64,000 nucleotides of DNA from the NCBI GenBank assembly GCA_019321725.1, contig CM033107.1, positions 24,605,445 through 24,669,444 on the forward strand, in the 5' to 3' direction. Numbering within the stretch: position 1 is the first letter of the stretch; the number at the start of each line of letters is the position of its first letter. The position numbers and the translations under genes are program-made. This DNA is from Paulownia fortunei. Its lineage: Eukaryota; Streptophyta; Magnoliopsida; Lamiales; Paulowniaceae. Positions 1-12,108 of the stretch are shown here, piece by piece. Below the pieces are notes generated by a model. The model had not been told where the DNA came from and searched no databases. It saw only the letters and a list, made by a program, of their open reading frames with translations.

Positions 1-3000
1 CAAGCCGTTCTTGAAGTTTAAGTCTAAGACCACATATGCTGCACTGATGTGGAAGGTCAGAGAGAAGATCGCTGATCACATCTGGATGCAAATTACGAAC
101 TACATCTGGCTTGAATTCAAAACCAATAAGATGTTTTATCTTTGCTGTTGACTGGGGCAAACCATCAGAAGCCTTATCAGCAGGCTCAAATGAAGATGGC
201 TCATCTGTGATAGATACAATAGGTTTTGACATGGTGACTGGTACAGAAGAAACTGGAGTTGAACTAGTGCTTGCAATCCCAGGAACTCTGTCCAGATGTT
301 GATCAGGTATCTTAGGTGAGGCAGACAACAGTGAATCAGACTTGGAAGAAGATATCAAGCCTTTTGCAACCAATGAGCTTAAAAGACTAGAAACAGGATT
401 AGAGGTGGAATTAACTGCACTTGGTATCTGTTCTGAGCTGATACCAGCTAAAGATGAGGGAGGCAGCTCCGTTGGCAAGGGTGGCTGTTCTACCTTTTCT
501 TGAGAAAAGGTAGGGAGCAATATGCTTCTATGAAAGCTTGGAGAGGATAAAAAGTTGGCAGGAGGGCCACTTGGAAGAGGTGGTTGCTCACCTCCTAGAG
601 ATGACCCATGCCTAGCTTCTTGAAAACTCGGCTTAGTTAAGCTACCAGTGAGAGAACTACTACTTGGTATTCGACTTTTGACTACAGCATCTAACAAACT
701 GCTAGTAATGGATTTTCCGGGGGAGTCAACAGTTTGAGGATTTGACTGGTCAGATGATGAATTCCCCACCGTTGAGCGACTTTCAGAACCCAAAATTTGT
801 GACGGCAACAAGTTGTGTCCTTGACCGGAAGATTCGAATTCAGAGACTTCAAGATTTTTCTGTTGAGCAGAGGAAGCATGTTTCCTCTGCTGAATAGGAG
901 GCATCAGAGCAGACGAAGACCGTAAACTTTGGGGCTGCAATCTCTGTGAGCTACTCTGATAGACATCCCGAGATGGCAAAGGCAGAGAATCCTCAGAAAA
1001 TTGGTCACGATTCCCCAAATTTTTATGTCCTGGAGGCCTTCTTGGATCTGTAGGAGGACCACTGAAGGTCTGGTTGCGCTCAGCAAAATTGTTTAGTAGT
1101 TGATTCGGATTGGGCGAAGAAAAAGACGGTGACGGAGGGCGTTGGTGTATTATTGATCGTGTTGAGGATGATGCAGCTCCAAGAGTCTGTCGCTGTTGTG
1201 TTAGAGAAACTTTAGGCCCTGGCATTGCATTTGTCGAAAACTTAAAGCTTGGGGCTCCAATATTAGCTGGGCCCAGCTGTGACGGAGATTGTGTCCTGCC
1301 CACTGCACTTTGAGAGCTTTTCAACCCAGTAGGATATCCCTCAGAGTAACCTGATATGCTTTTACCTGTCCCTGAAAGCATCCTCCCTTCTGGTGGATGC
1401 AACTTTTGTGACCATGATGGCAATTGAGTCCCAGAAGCTACTTGGCCCAGATCCATGGATATAGAATCAGCCGAGGCTTCATCATCATGCCTCGACCCAA
1501 TATCATGTATATTTTGAGGCCTTCGGAGATGGCTGTCAAAGTCCTGCACAAGGCACACCATAAATTTAATCATTGGCTGGAGACAGTGAGAGTCCATCAA
1601 TATAACTGTTTTACTACATCTTTTCATTGTTAATTCATCACCATCACAATAAACCATAACAAAGTGAATAAACCAACTATTAAACTACAAAGTGCAAACA
1701 TACGGGAGAACTCATTTACAGTGACAGGCAGTAACTAAAGAATTTTGAACCTCCCGATGATAAGTTAGAAGTTTATGATGTCAAATGGCACGTTATGCCA
1801 ACAAAAGAACTTTTCAGCTTTCACAACAAATAATTTCCTAACCATAATAGTTATGCAATAGCCTCTTTCAATGGGCTAAGTATTAAATTAGCTTCACATT
1901 GTACCCTGTCACCAAATCACTACTCTAATTTGGTGGCATTATCCTGGATATTATGAAATTGCGTCATAAAACAATTTAAGAAGGCCCAGAAATTATTCCA
2001 CTCATCTCCCCGTAATGAGCAAGCGAGTTTCTGCACTAGCTTTAGCGAACATGCAACAGCAGACTCTAAATGACCAGAGTCAGCTTGAATAACCAAAACA
2101 AAAGCAAAATGCTTTTCCGCATTTTCCGTCCAGTTGTAATGATTGCACACTTGACTTTGTGCAGTGTTTTATAAATCTCAAATTCTTTTGAACACATACT
2201 ATGAGATCCATAAAAATAGGTAGAATGAACTCTGCCTTATGTTTAGGTGCATGTGTTAGGACCCATCTGCAACAACTTTACTATGCTTCGAGGGGTTGTT
2301 TTAGCCCATTATTGCACAAGCCCCTATGGGCAAGAATGCATGAGTCATGTTTGTAACACCCCTTAGTCCTGAACCCGACATTATCATGCTGTTTAACACT
2401 CATGTCATTTTCTTTTTGAAACGTCTAATGATATTTCACAAAAACATGAATAATCAGAACCCAACCTGAAAATCAGAAAGGACATCATGAAAAAGATACC
2501 TTTAATATTCCAAAGTATCCCCCAACAATTGTTCAGGCAGAAAATGTCCACATAGAAACAGGTGACACAATATCCTATTTTGTGTTTAACAATCCACTAA
2601 ACCTTCATAAAACTTACCAATCTGTCATAATTATCAGGTGCCCAATGATCATTAGCAGAAGCATCAGCTGCACTGCGAACAGTGGGTCTAGAATTCATCT
2701 CGTCCCACATATACTCCTCCTCCTCAGAGTTCTTCCAGTTCCCACTCATCCCAGTTGTATTCCTACTGGCAATTTTTTGCTTGAGCTGTAGATCATGAGC
2801 AGCATAGCTTTCAAATCCATGTTTCAGACCAAAACCATTCTTTTTATGGGACATCCCAGTCATATCACTGCCAGATTCATACCCGGGCCTGTCATATCCT
2901 GGCTCTTTAAGTTTTTCAATCACTCTTCCAGTTTCCAAACCTGAGCGCCCTGATACTCCGGAATCATATTCAGAATCTGAATATGCTACACTTGAACTTT

Positions 3001-6000
3001 TGTCAGGAACTGGCTCATTTACTTGATCTCTGTGAAGATGCTGAATGGACTGCAAGTTTTGAGCAACTTAAAAACTAGAATACAAAAAGTGCACAAACAT
3101 AGTTATTAATGGCGCAAAATGGCAGCAACATGGTGAGAGGCGCACACCCAGGCACCTTTTTTCGAGGAGCCATGGCAGATCCCATGGCGCGCCTTTAAGA
3201 AGAATGGTGCAACAGGACAGATTTTTTGAGAAAAGCCCCTAGTTTTCAGTCTCCAGGCATTTAGCACAGCATTCTTCTTCCTCGTCCAAGTATGTTTATT
3301 TCTTCCTTTTTCCTTCTTTCTTTCTTCTTCTTTCTTCTTTTTATACTCGTTCTTTTCCAGATTTCCAGTTTTCTTTTTTCTTCTTTTCTTTCTTTTCCAG
3401 CCTTTTGGGTTCTCTCTGTTTTCTGTTTTCTAGTACTTTGTTTTTAAAATATTGCTGAAATACCTATGGAGAATTTTTCTTGTTTATTAGCAGAAAAAAT
3501 TGTTGAAATTATTGAATTTAGTGTTAAAATCGCTGGTATTTGTTTAAAATTTTGAAATTATTGCTGAATTCGCTAAAAAGAAATCCTGAATTTGCTAGAA
3601 TAATGCTGAATTAGCTGAAATAAATGCTGAAATTGCTACAATATTGCTGAATTTGCTTAAATAATTGCTGAAATTAGTCTAATTATTGCTGACATTGCTG
3701 GATTTTATTTGCTTAATAGTTGAAATTTCAATTTTCTAAATTGCTGAATTTTATTTATGTTTTATTTTTATCGAGAGCCACTATTATTGTAGATAAATAA
3801 TTTATTTCAGCAATTATGCGCCTCAATTGAGGCCGCCCCATGGATCCACGGCACTTTTGCGCCGTGGTGCTCCTTGAGCCTTTAACAACTATGAGCACAA
3901 AAGCATCCCAATATAACATTTTTCCCTCATACCTTAGCATAAGGATCAGCCCATGATTTCCCTGAACTAATACTAGCAGTTCTCTCCAGTGCTTCAACAT
4001 CCTCATGGGAGTTCACCAGGGTTCCACTAGTGTCACTTCCTGCTCCTTTTGCCTTCATCAGATTAAGTGAGCAAAAGTGAAGAACAATATATTAATCACA
4101 AAAATAGTCTAATTCAAAGGATGTGGCACTCAAACATATTAAGTATTCAGAAGTCAAAATAATGGTTGTTAACATCTCGAAAGCAACGGGAGATCTAGGA
4201 TTGGCATAAAACAACAAAAACTAAAAAAACAAATAAAAAATGCAACTTTAAATATCAAACATCATCTCAAAAGCAATGGGAGATCTAGGTTGGCGTTAAA
4301 CAACCAAAAAAAAAAAAAAGAGAAATCCAAAATGCAACTTTAAATATCCACATATATTCACAACCAAAAGAAAAAATGCATCATGCATCCATACATCATT
4401 TTAGGAACATCTAGGCCAGTAAAAAGCTAATGTATTCGCATTACTGAGGCAATGCTGACCCTGCTGAATTTAGGACCAAAAATGTTTTTGCAACACTACA
4501 GTTAATGAGAACACTCAAGCACGATTACCATGTCACTTGGCTCAAAAAAGTTCATCTTGATAGTTGATATTCAATTTGGCACATTGAAAACAGGAAAAAA
4601 TCCAAATGAGCTTTTATAAGCTACATGAAATTACTTTTTGCAACAGATACCACCAGCATGTAGATAGAAGTCAAAATCCATTTACATACAAGATACAACC
4701 AAATCTTGGAAACTTATGTATGGTATCAAATGCAAGGTAAGTTACAAGTATGGGAAATAAAAATGCATAAGTTCGTTAAAAATAATTTGTGTTTCCAGCA
4801 AAACAGTTACATTTATGATTTGTTTAAATACAGCAAAACTAAGTAGAAGAAACTCGAACCAAATGGCTTTTTATATTCCCAGCCATGTTAGAACAAGGAA
4901 AAGCAATTCTATTTCAGAGTCACAGACAGATAATATCCACTAAATAAGAATAGGCAGCATCATTTTGAATTCCTTGATAAACCATATAGCGAGGTTAAAC
5001 ATCTGTTGGGATTTAATCCCTGTGGTCTAGAATCCAGAAAATTAAATACAGGGCTCACAAGGATAAACTCATACAGAATGATGCCTCTAATTGTTTAGAG
5101 TTCTATCATCTCAGCACTAGCACATCACGAAATCCTAATGAACTTCAGAGAAAGTTGGGCTACTTAGAAAAGAAAGGCATAGTGACCAAGCGGGACGCCA
5201 AACCTTGCTTTAGAGGGGCTATAATAAAAAAAAATAAGTAAAAGAAGAATCAAATTACATTCATTTGGTGGCATCTGGCAAGAATACTTATGCTAGTAAT
5301 GAAAACGGTTGCAAAGTCTTGTGAGGCCCTTACCCTGGTGGTCTGCAATCGCTGCCTTGCCTCCAAATACTTAGGGTTTACATGAATGCTATGTGCAGGA
5401 CGTTGGCCTTGCGAGTCAGGCCTAGATGTTGTTCCTGACGGTGAACCATTGGCTGTAGTAGCGAATCCAAGCTCCTTGTCAATCATCTGAAGTGTCTGTG
5501 GAGGGAAGACTCCTTTCCAGGTGCCAAAAAGGTGGCGCATGCCTGGATGTATTGAAGGATCAACCTGTCTATATGCCTTGCAAAAAACCTGGAAAATGCA
5601 CCCAAAAGGGATAACTATGGTAATAATGATGGAAATTAAGACAACAAGGCATTCAACAGGCAGTCCCCCCCTTAACAGGGAAAGCTTTATGGGCGAATGG
5701 AGGAGGGGAGGAAATCCCACTTTTCTCTCCATTTATTCCTAACGAAAATGGAGTGACTAGAGAATAGTTATATATTGGAAGGATATAACAGGAGTTATGA
5801 CTACTTAATGATCCAACTTGTTCTCAAGTAATGACAAGCAGCACAAGATATTCACAAAATCTGACCTCGGGTAATCTGGAAGCAAAGTATTTTATGTAAT
5901 CCCTCCCAATGTTCTTCACAATACTGTCTAATAAATACAGAGATGGCAGTTTTCGCTCGCTGGGAACCTGTAAATAATTTCCAGATCAGGCATAATATCC

Positions 6001-7798
6001 ACAAGTAGAAGTTTGGAGATACTATGTAATAATTGAAACTAACAATAAGCGCAAAACATACAGCACGCAAAAACAAAAAGGGGAGCTAAAATGCAATAGG
6101 AACCAGATTTCAATTTTTTCAATGTTCCGAATTTTATGAAAGGACCGAAAAATTGAAGGACAAGATTCTGGATGGACCCAATTAATGATTCTACATATAG
6201 AAGCTGAAAAGTGGTCCATACAAAAGCTATTCCACATTTTCTTTGATCATTAGAGACATAAGCTACCACTATCAAGTGTGATACTTAACTCTTCACCACT
6301 TCTGAGCGTCAGCTTCCTCTTTAGAGACCATAAAAATTATTGAAAAGAGTGCTTAACAAAGCCACAGAGATGAAAAATATGATTAATAACCATGTAACGT
6401 CCAATTTACTTTACATCAGTCAAATCATGAAGGAAACTACAGTTCCTTTGGCTTCGAACAATTATCTCACTGGCAGGCTCAACCACATCTGAAAATAATT
6501 GCATTTCAAAACGCAAGGAAGGATACAATCACACAAAATATTGAATTATAAAAGGAAAATTGCAAGCACAGAAAATAATTAAGACAGTCATACGCGTACA
6601 AACAATTCTACGATGAACAATTCATCCATATTACCATATATATGATCAACTGCTAGCATAGGAGACTGCAGAAACCCCCCTTGAGACAAAAGGCCAAAAA
6701 AGAGCCCCAGTACAACAGAAAGTATAATGATACTTGAATGACTCAAACAAAAGGGCATTGCCAATCACTTGCACACATAATGAGGAGGAACTTCAGCAGG
6801 TTATGCAACTAAACAACCACAAAACAATGCTAAATCATGATGGATCCAAGTGGCGCCACTATCAAAGAAAATTCACACCAACCATTTCAGTGAAGAAAAT
6901 ACAACAGCATTTTCTTAAGCAACAACAATATACTGCAGCTGAGGATAAGTAAAGGATAGCCTTGCCAAGGCAGAAAAATGCAACAAGGACAAATATTAAA
7001 AAATAATCATTAGATTTCAGCTTGATCACATCTTTAGCATTAATGATGGACAAGATTAGTCGGATGTTAATTGGATTCCAGTTTGCTCGCATCTTAATCT
7101 TATTAATGGCAGTGGAAATAATTAGTCAGATGTTAATCAAGAGAGATTCTGCACTTGTTATCCCACGTCCTCAAATCAAATAGTTCCGATGGAACATGCA
7201 TTAACGTGTAGGATTGGATGAATTTCAAAGTAAAATCAATACTTTCAGAAAATAAATACCTGGTACTTCCTGACACGCCATCTCTTTTTTTCATAATAGC
7301 AAAAAATCCATTAACTGCAACTAATTTACAATTATACATCTTTACAATTTGAGTAGCATCACATGGCACTAAGTACTACCAGCAAAGTATAAAAATCAGA
7401 GTCACCTCGAGAATGTTGGCACAGATAGTGGCTGCAATGACCTTGGCCGCATGCAAATTCTCACCAGCAATAATTGTCAAGTTCGTTATTATGGGCTTCG
7501 AGTTGAAAGTCAACTCAGCTAACGCAGTCTTGTACTGAGTCACCAGCTCCTGGTGCAACTGCTGACCTGGCTGGTGTAGGTAGGGCCCCCGCACAGAGTC
7601 GCTGCTCGCAGAATCTCGGTCCCTCTGGGCTCTCGAGCCTCCACCAATGCCAGAGTTTGAAACTGCCGGCCGTTGAACGTATCCGGGACGACCATTGGAG
7701 ATTCGATCGGGTGCAGCAGGGTCCTCGATGAGCCTAGGTTTCTTCAGTCCCGGTTCTTTCGAAAGAGATCTATCAAATGGTCTGCGTGTACTCTCCAT
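1..7798 (-). CDS. PCFS4: PCFS4-like pre-mRNA cleavage/polyadenylation factor (Pcf11 family), 3' end outside window
   Basis: Plant homologue of Pcf11, a nuclear subunit of cleavage factor II that binds the RNA polymerase II C-terminal domain and promotes 3' end cleavage; Arabidopsis PCFS4 also controls alternative polyadenylation of FCA. Exons on the minus strand: 7798-7406, 5967-5866, 5588-5334, 4052-3933, 3049-2618 and 1543-1, all with canonical splice sites and matching phases. Exons 1-3 encode the CTD-interaction domain, from about residue 60 ([20 protein letters not shown]) through [15 protein letters not shown] to [20 protein letters not shown]. The long last visible exon is low-complexity, rich in Ser, Pro and Gln, and runs into the first Cys pair of a zinc finger ([17 protein letters not shown]) at the window edge. 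The start is the first ATG (MESTRRPFD). About 948 residues are visible; the C-terminus is missing only because the window ends. The intron between exons 4 and 5 contains a transposon. Family assignment is firm; the exact paralogue is inferred. Confidence 0.93.
3098..3893. mobile_element. Non-autonomous hAT-like DNA transposon inside a PCFS4 intron
   Basis: An insertion of 796 bp between PCFS4 exons 4 and 5. The left end begins CATAGTTATTAATGGCGCAA and the right end, read on the other strand, begins CATAGTTGTTAAAGGCTCAA, an imperfect terminal inverted repeat with about 16 of the first 20 positions matching. It is flanked by TGCACAAA (3090-3097) and AGCACAAA (3894-3901), an 8 bp target duplication with one mismatch, the length typical of hAT transposons. 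Both ends carry GC-rich subterminal motifs (GGCGCAAAA, GAGGCGCA) that recur in opposite orientation. The centre holds a pyrimidine-rich tract (3265-3400) and a degenerate repeat built on ATTGCTGAA. No transposase frame is present, so it would depend on an autonomous relative. Superfamily is inferred from target-site length. Confidence 0.78.
3451..3750. repeat. Degenerate short tandem repeat built on ATTGCTGAA
   Basis: Within the transposon interior the motif ATTGCTGAA or close variants (AATGCTGAA, ATTGCTGAC) recurs about ten times at irregular spacing of roughly 15-30 bp, separated by T-rich spacers. It is non-coding on both strands. It may be a decayed subterminal or internal minisatellite of the element. 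Confidence 0.6.
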
Positions 7799-8160
7799 TT
7801 CCACCACAAATCACAAAAACCCTAACCCTATATTCCAATTGTTCATCTTTAACCCTATACTGTTACAGTACTCCACAGAAAGAAAAAAAAGAAAAGATTT
7901 TTAAAAATTGAAACACAATTCACTAATTAGTAGCAACGACAGTTTCAATTGAGGAGTATTACAAAAAGTTACAAAAACAGGAAACCCTAACTTAATGTAA
8001 CAAATTGAAATCTATACGTACATACAAATAATTTCCAACAGTACAAGCGGAACTATACAGAACAGCATATCAAGCGTGTACCCTAAAGTACAACTCGCCA
8101 ATCTGAGTCTCCGGGGTAAGAGAAATAGGACCGAGAGAGAGAGAGAGAGAGAGAGAGAGG
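7799..8160 (-). promoter_or_regulatory. PCFS4 5' leader with two telo-boxes and a GA/CT repeat
   Basis: Upstream of the PCFS4 start codon lie two copies of the telo-box AAACCCTAA (7817-7825 and 7982-7990, plus strand) and an uninterrupted GA run at 8133-8159, which reads as CT on the gene strand. CT-rich tracts are common in plant 5' leaders. Telo-boxes are common in promoters and leaders of plant genes for the translation, RNA and cell-growth machinery. I cannot place the transcription start exactly; the CT tract probably marks the upstream end of the leader. A spliced leader cannot be excluded. Confidence 0.5.
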
Positions 8161-9605
8161 GATAGGGTTTTTTGGGGTTAAATGATGATTGGGATTTGGG
8201 AAGAATGGACGAAGCGCCTAATGAATGTATTCATTTTATGGTTATAAAGACGATGAAAAGGCAAAAGGCCCGATATCAAAAGGAGGCGTCGATGTTGTGT
8301 GGGTGGGCCGGCGAGATGAGATAATGGGCTCAGATTGGTTCGGAGTGGGCAGATGAAGTTGAAAGTGGGTTGGGCTAACTCAACGTTTTTCGTAGCTAAA
8401 CAATTTCATAATTCTTTCTTGTTTTTAAGAAATTATAAAAACCACTCAAAGATTTTTCCTAAACACACGAACCTCTCTCCATTGTAGGTTTTTAAGTTAC
8501 ACTTGCCTTTCATAATGATTGTTGTAACTTTACAAAATTCTTTTGTTTTAGCCAAAAAGAATCAATAAATCATTTGAATAGTTTAATGATTTTAAATTAT
8601 TATTATATAAAAAAAAATTATCCTTTTTATATTGTGATGAAGCAAAAAGAAGATAACAGGAAGCATAAATATGATACTTAAAAAGTATGATATTATGTTG
8701 AAATGTTTTATGCAAAAGGTATGAATTATTTGAATTAAAATGAGTAATAAATATATGTAGAGCTATGTAAAATTACCTACACATGACAATTAGTTAAAAA
8801 TTTACGGTACCTAAAATATAAGTAAAAAATATGAGATATATTGATGGATGCACAGAGCTGTCGATTAGAATCTTGAATTACGATTACATTATGTTAGAAA
8901 ACTAGCGTGTTTTAGAGTTTTTTTTTTTATTTTTTTATTTTTTTATCAAAATAAGTATTTTTCTTTATAATTTGTTGTAATGTAGTATTTTTTTATAAGC
9001 AGTGCATCCATTAATTCAATAATTCAGTTTCACAATTTTAAATTATTCTTAATGAGACACTCATATTTGAGATATTTTTCATCGTCTAAGCTCCGGCTCA
9101 ATGCACGTGTGTTTGCACACGCAGGAATACCTAATTTCATAAAGCAAAGCACAGTAAATTACTTAATTCGGAAGTCTGCCTAGCCCAGTGGCCCCTCACA
9201 ATCTGAAGAAAGATTTCCCCAAATCTGAACAAAATTTTCATTGGCTGGACTGAGTGAGGAGAGAAAAGCTCTCAGGCTCAGGTGACGCCGCCCATGAATT
9301 CAAACCCCCAATACTGCAGTAAATGTGCAGTGTTTGACAACAGCCCAACTGTACTAAATATCTCCTCCCCTTTGGACCCACTTGTCTTCTGTTTTCCGCC
9401 ACACACCCTCACTTTCCTAACTGTTGATAAATTTACACATATATCTATGTGTTTGTGTGTGTGCGCTTCATTATTTTCTGTCCTGAAAGTATGTGCAGAG
9501 GGGAACTGGAAAATAATGTTGCTGGGAGTGGAGGAAAATGCGAGGCAACCACAACCCTCCACCGCCTTATGCATTTTTATCTTTTTGTTTTTTTGTGGGG
9601 GTTGG
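8161..9605. other. Intergenic region between divergent PCFS4 and HSFA3
   Basis: AT-rich DNA separating two head-to-head genes. It should hold both promoters. I see no coding frame with family resemblance, no tRNA and no clear transposon ends. Its right third (9100-9600) becomes less AT-rich as it approaches the HSFA3 core promoter. Confidence 0.6.
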
Positions 9606-9609
9606 TTTC

Positions 9610-9656
9610 AGTCGGCAATACCTATATATATCCAGCCCCACTCTGTATCGCCGACC
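9610..9656 (+). promoter_or_regulatory. HSFA3 core promoter: TATA box flanked by two DRE/CRT cores
   Basis: A TATA box (TATATATAT, 9623-9631) lies about 160 bp upstream of the HSFA3 start codon. A DRE/CRT core lies on each side: GTCGGC at 9611-9616 (GCCGAC on the other strand) and GCCGAC at 9650-9655. In Arabidopsis the HSFA3 promoter is a direct target of DREB2A through DRE elements, so the arrangement fits heat and drought induction. The downstream copy would sit at or near the transcription start. The motifs are seen; function is inferred from the orthologue. Confidence 0.6.
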
Positions 9657-9788
9657 ATTTTCCTCCTTTCCAAGATTTTTCACCTTCTCGCAAAAACCCA
9701 TCTGGATTTCTCTCTGTTTCAGCTTCAAATCTCGCCGAAAACCTCATTCAAGCGCTAGTTAATCTCTCTCATAGTGCAAGAAATTATA

Positions 9789-12108
9789 ATGGACCCTGAT
9801 GATAATCAAAACCCGTATCCTCCTCCGGCGCCTTTTTCTTCTGGTGGCGAGCCTGAAACAATTCCTATACGACCACCACAGCCACCACCTAACACGATGT
9901 CATTTCCAACTCCGCCATCTTTCCCTTTGCCTTTGTCAGTGGCGCCTCCATTTCCCGAACCGCCACCTTTTTCACCTTTCTTAAGCTTCGATTCTTTTGA
10001 ATCCCAATTTGAATCCAAACCCGGCTTTGGAAATGAGCCAGGGGCCAGGGGCACTGCAGCGGGCGGGGAGAGTTTATTGGGTGTTCCTCAGCCTTTGGAG
10101 TCCTTGTATGAAACTCCAATTCCGCCATTTTTGTCCAAGACGTTTGATTTGGTGGATGACCCTTCATTGGATTCCATAATTTCTTGGGGTGCAAAGGGTG
10201 ACAGCTTTGTGGTGTGGGACCCTGTAGAATTTGCAAGGATGATATTGCCAAGGAATTTCAAGCACAACAATTTCTCAAGCTTTGTTCGCCAGCTCAATAC
10301 ATATGTGGGTATTGATTTCATTTCTGACTGGGATGCTCTTGGTCTGTATATCTACGGTTCTTTATGTTTTTGTTTTTTTTTGGTTAATTTCTTTTGTTTT
10401 TAAGATTTCTCCTATGTAATTTTTTGATCTCTCTTGTATATTATTTCTGGGGATTCGATTCTTGTAAATTTCAGTTTGGATGTTCTTTCTGCAATTGTAA
10501 TAGCTAGAATCCTGAAGAACTTGCTGTATTGGTGATATGATTTGTAGAAATCGGAGAGGGATTGTACAGAAAATAGAAGGATATTTTTGTACCTAATTCA
10601 TATCTTGAACATCAATAACATTTCCTGGATGATATATTCTATTGAGATTATCTTCTAATTTTGTGTGTAGAGGTTGCTGTTATTCTCTGTTTTAGTATTT
10701 TTAGAATAATGCTGAGAACTAAATCTACTTCACAATAACAAACTACCTCCTCTTCCGAACAACTAGTGGAATTGGAATGTCCATCCCTTCACAGGTAGAA
10801 TTTAAGCTTTATGTTTGTCACTGATTTCTTTCATGAACTCATATTTGGATGTAAAATTGTACTGATCTTGTTACTGTTAGTGTGATGCAGCTCAGTTTAC
10901 TATGGATATTGAGCCTGTGCATCTGGCTTGTGTATAATTACTAACCTTGACAATGAAGTTGTTCTTGTGCTTATTTGGGAATTTTTTTAAGTGTGTAATT
11001 TGGGTACATTTTCATACATACAGGGATTTCACAAAATTGATACAGATAAGTGGGAGTTTGCAAATGAAGGATTTATAAGAGGGCAGAGGCATCTGTTGAA
11101 AAAAATCCAAAGGCGTAAATCACCTCAGTCTCAGCAGATTGGAAGCTCGTCTGGAACATCTGATGACGCAGGCAAAGCTGCATTGGAAGGTGAAATTGAC
11201 TGTTTGAGGAAACAGAGAAGTTTGATGATGCAGGAGGTAGTTGAATTGCAGCAACAGCAGCGTGGTACGGTTCAGCATATGGAAATTGTTAATGAGAAGC
11301 TCCAGACAGCAGAGAAAAGGCAGAAGCAGATGGTTTCATTCTTGGGAAAAATATTTCAGAACCCTGCAATTTTAGCTCGTCTTCAGCAAACAAGGGAGCA
11401 AAAGAGCATTACCTCCCCCAGAACAATGCGAAAATTTATGAAACATCAAGTGCATGAACCAGGTACATCTGATTCGTCCCCCAAAGGGCAGATTGTGAAG
11501 TACCAACATGAGAATTATACTTTGCCGTCTGTAACCCTGGACTCTGATCCAGTCATGGTCAAACAACTTCCTGGTTACTCCTTGCAAGATATGGGAGACA
11601 ACCCAGTTTTTGGTACAGAACATGTGCCTTTTCAGGCTGAGGATATTGCACCAGATGAATTGGCAATGATGCATGAATTCCTTGGTACCCCAGAGCAGGC
11701 GAATGCAGTTCCGACCCGGGGATGATAGATCTGCTGTTTAAAGGGAAGGGAGTTGTGGGTCCTCAGCGTCAATCCACACCTGAGTATTCTGTCTCTTTTC
11801 CTGAGGACTTGGTGAAGGAGAAGAGTGTTCCTGAATTCTCCTTATCAGGAACTGAAAGTATGGCCACAGAAGAGGGTATATGGAGCATGGGTTTTGAAGC
11901 TGGTACTGGTATGTCCAGTTCCACCACCGAGTTATGGAGTAATGTTAGCAATTATGATGTGCCAGAGTTAGGTGGGTTATCAGATGTATGGGACATAGAT
12001 TCACTGCAGCCAGCAGGTAGTTCAGGCATTGAGAAGTGGCCGGATGAAGACTTCCCTTATAATAAGTTAGAGAATAAAGAAGGCCAACCTAGAGATGATA
12101 GTTCTTAA
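9789..12108 (+). CDS. HSFA3: Heat shock transcription factor A3-like; frame broken before the activation domain
   Basis: Class A heat shock factor that binds heat shock elements as a trimer. Exon 1 is 9789-10304, the intron has GTGGGT/ACAG ends, and exon 2 starts at 11024. The start is the ATG at 9789 ([10 protein letters not shown]). A Pro-rich N-terminus is followed by the DNA-binding domain (about residues 110-203) with the intron at the conserved RQLNTY|GF site, a basic nuclear localisation stretch (KKIQRRK, about 198-204) and the class A HR-A/B coiled coil (about 227-290). The frame stops at TGA 11723-11725, giving 405 residues. The remaining C-terminal domain continues in another frame at 11722-12108, with four Trp motifs ([26 protein letters not shown]) like those giving tomato HsfA3 its activator strength. 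One extra G in the GGGG run at 11718-11721 would join the two frames. This is either a real truncating mutation or a sequence error. Identity as HSFA3 is firm. Confidence 0.9.
11726..12108 (+). pseudogene. Out-of-frame C-terminal activation domain of HSFA3
   Basis: This is the tail of the HSFA3 locus described above, listed separately because it is disconnected by the stop at 11723. From the ATG at 11722 the frame is open for 128 codons and ends at TAA 12106-12108. Its composition (acidic, Ser-rich, four spaced Trp) is that of an HSF AHA-type activation domain. It is unlikely to be an independent gene because its sequence continues the HSFA3 family alignment directly, and I see no intron phase that would bypass the stop. 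Confidence 0.75.

Noticed and set aside
9278..9758. Overlapping frames of 98-158 codons on both strands upstream of HSFA3
   Set aside because: They lie in the HSFA3 promoter and leader, start at non-ATG codons or overlap each other, and match no protein family.
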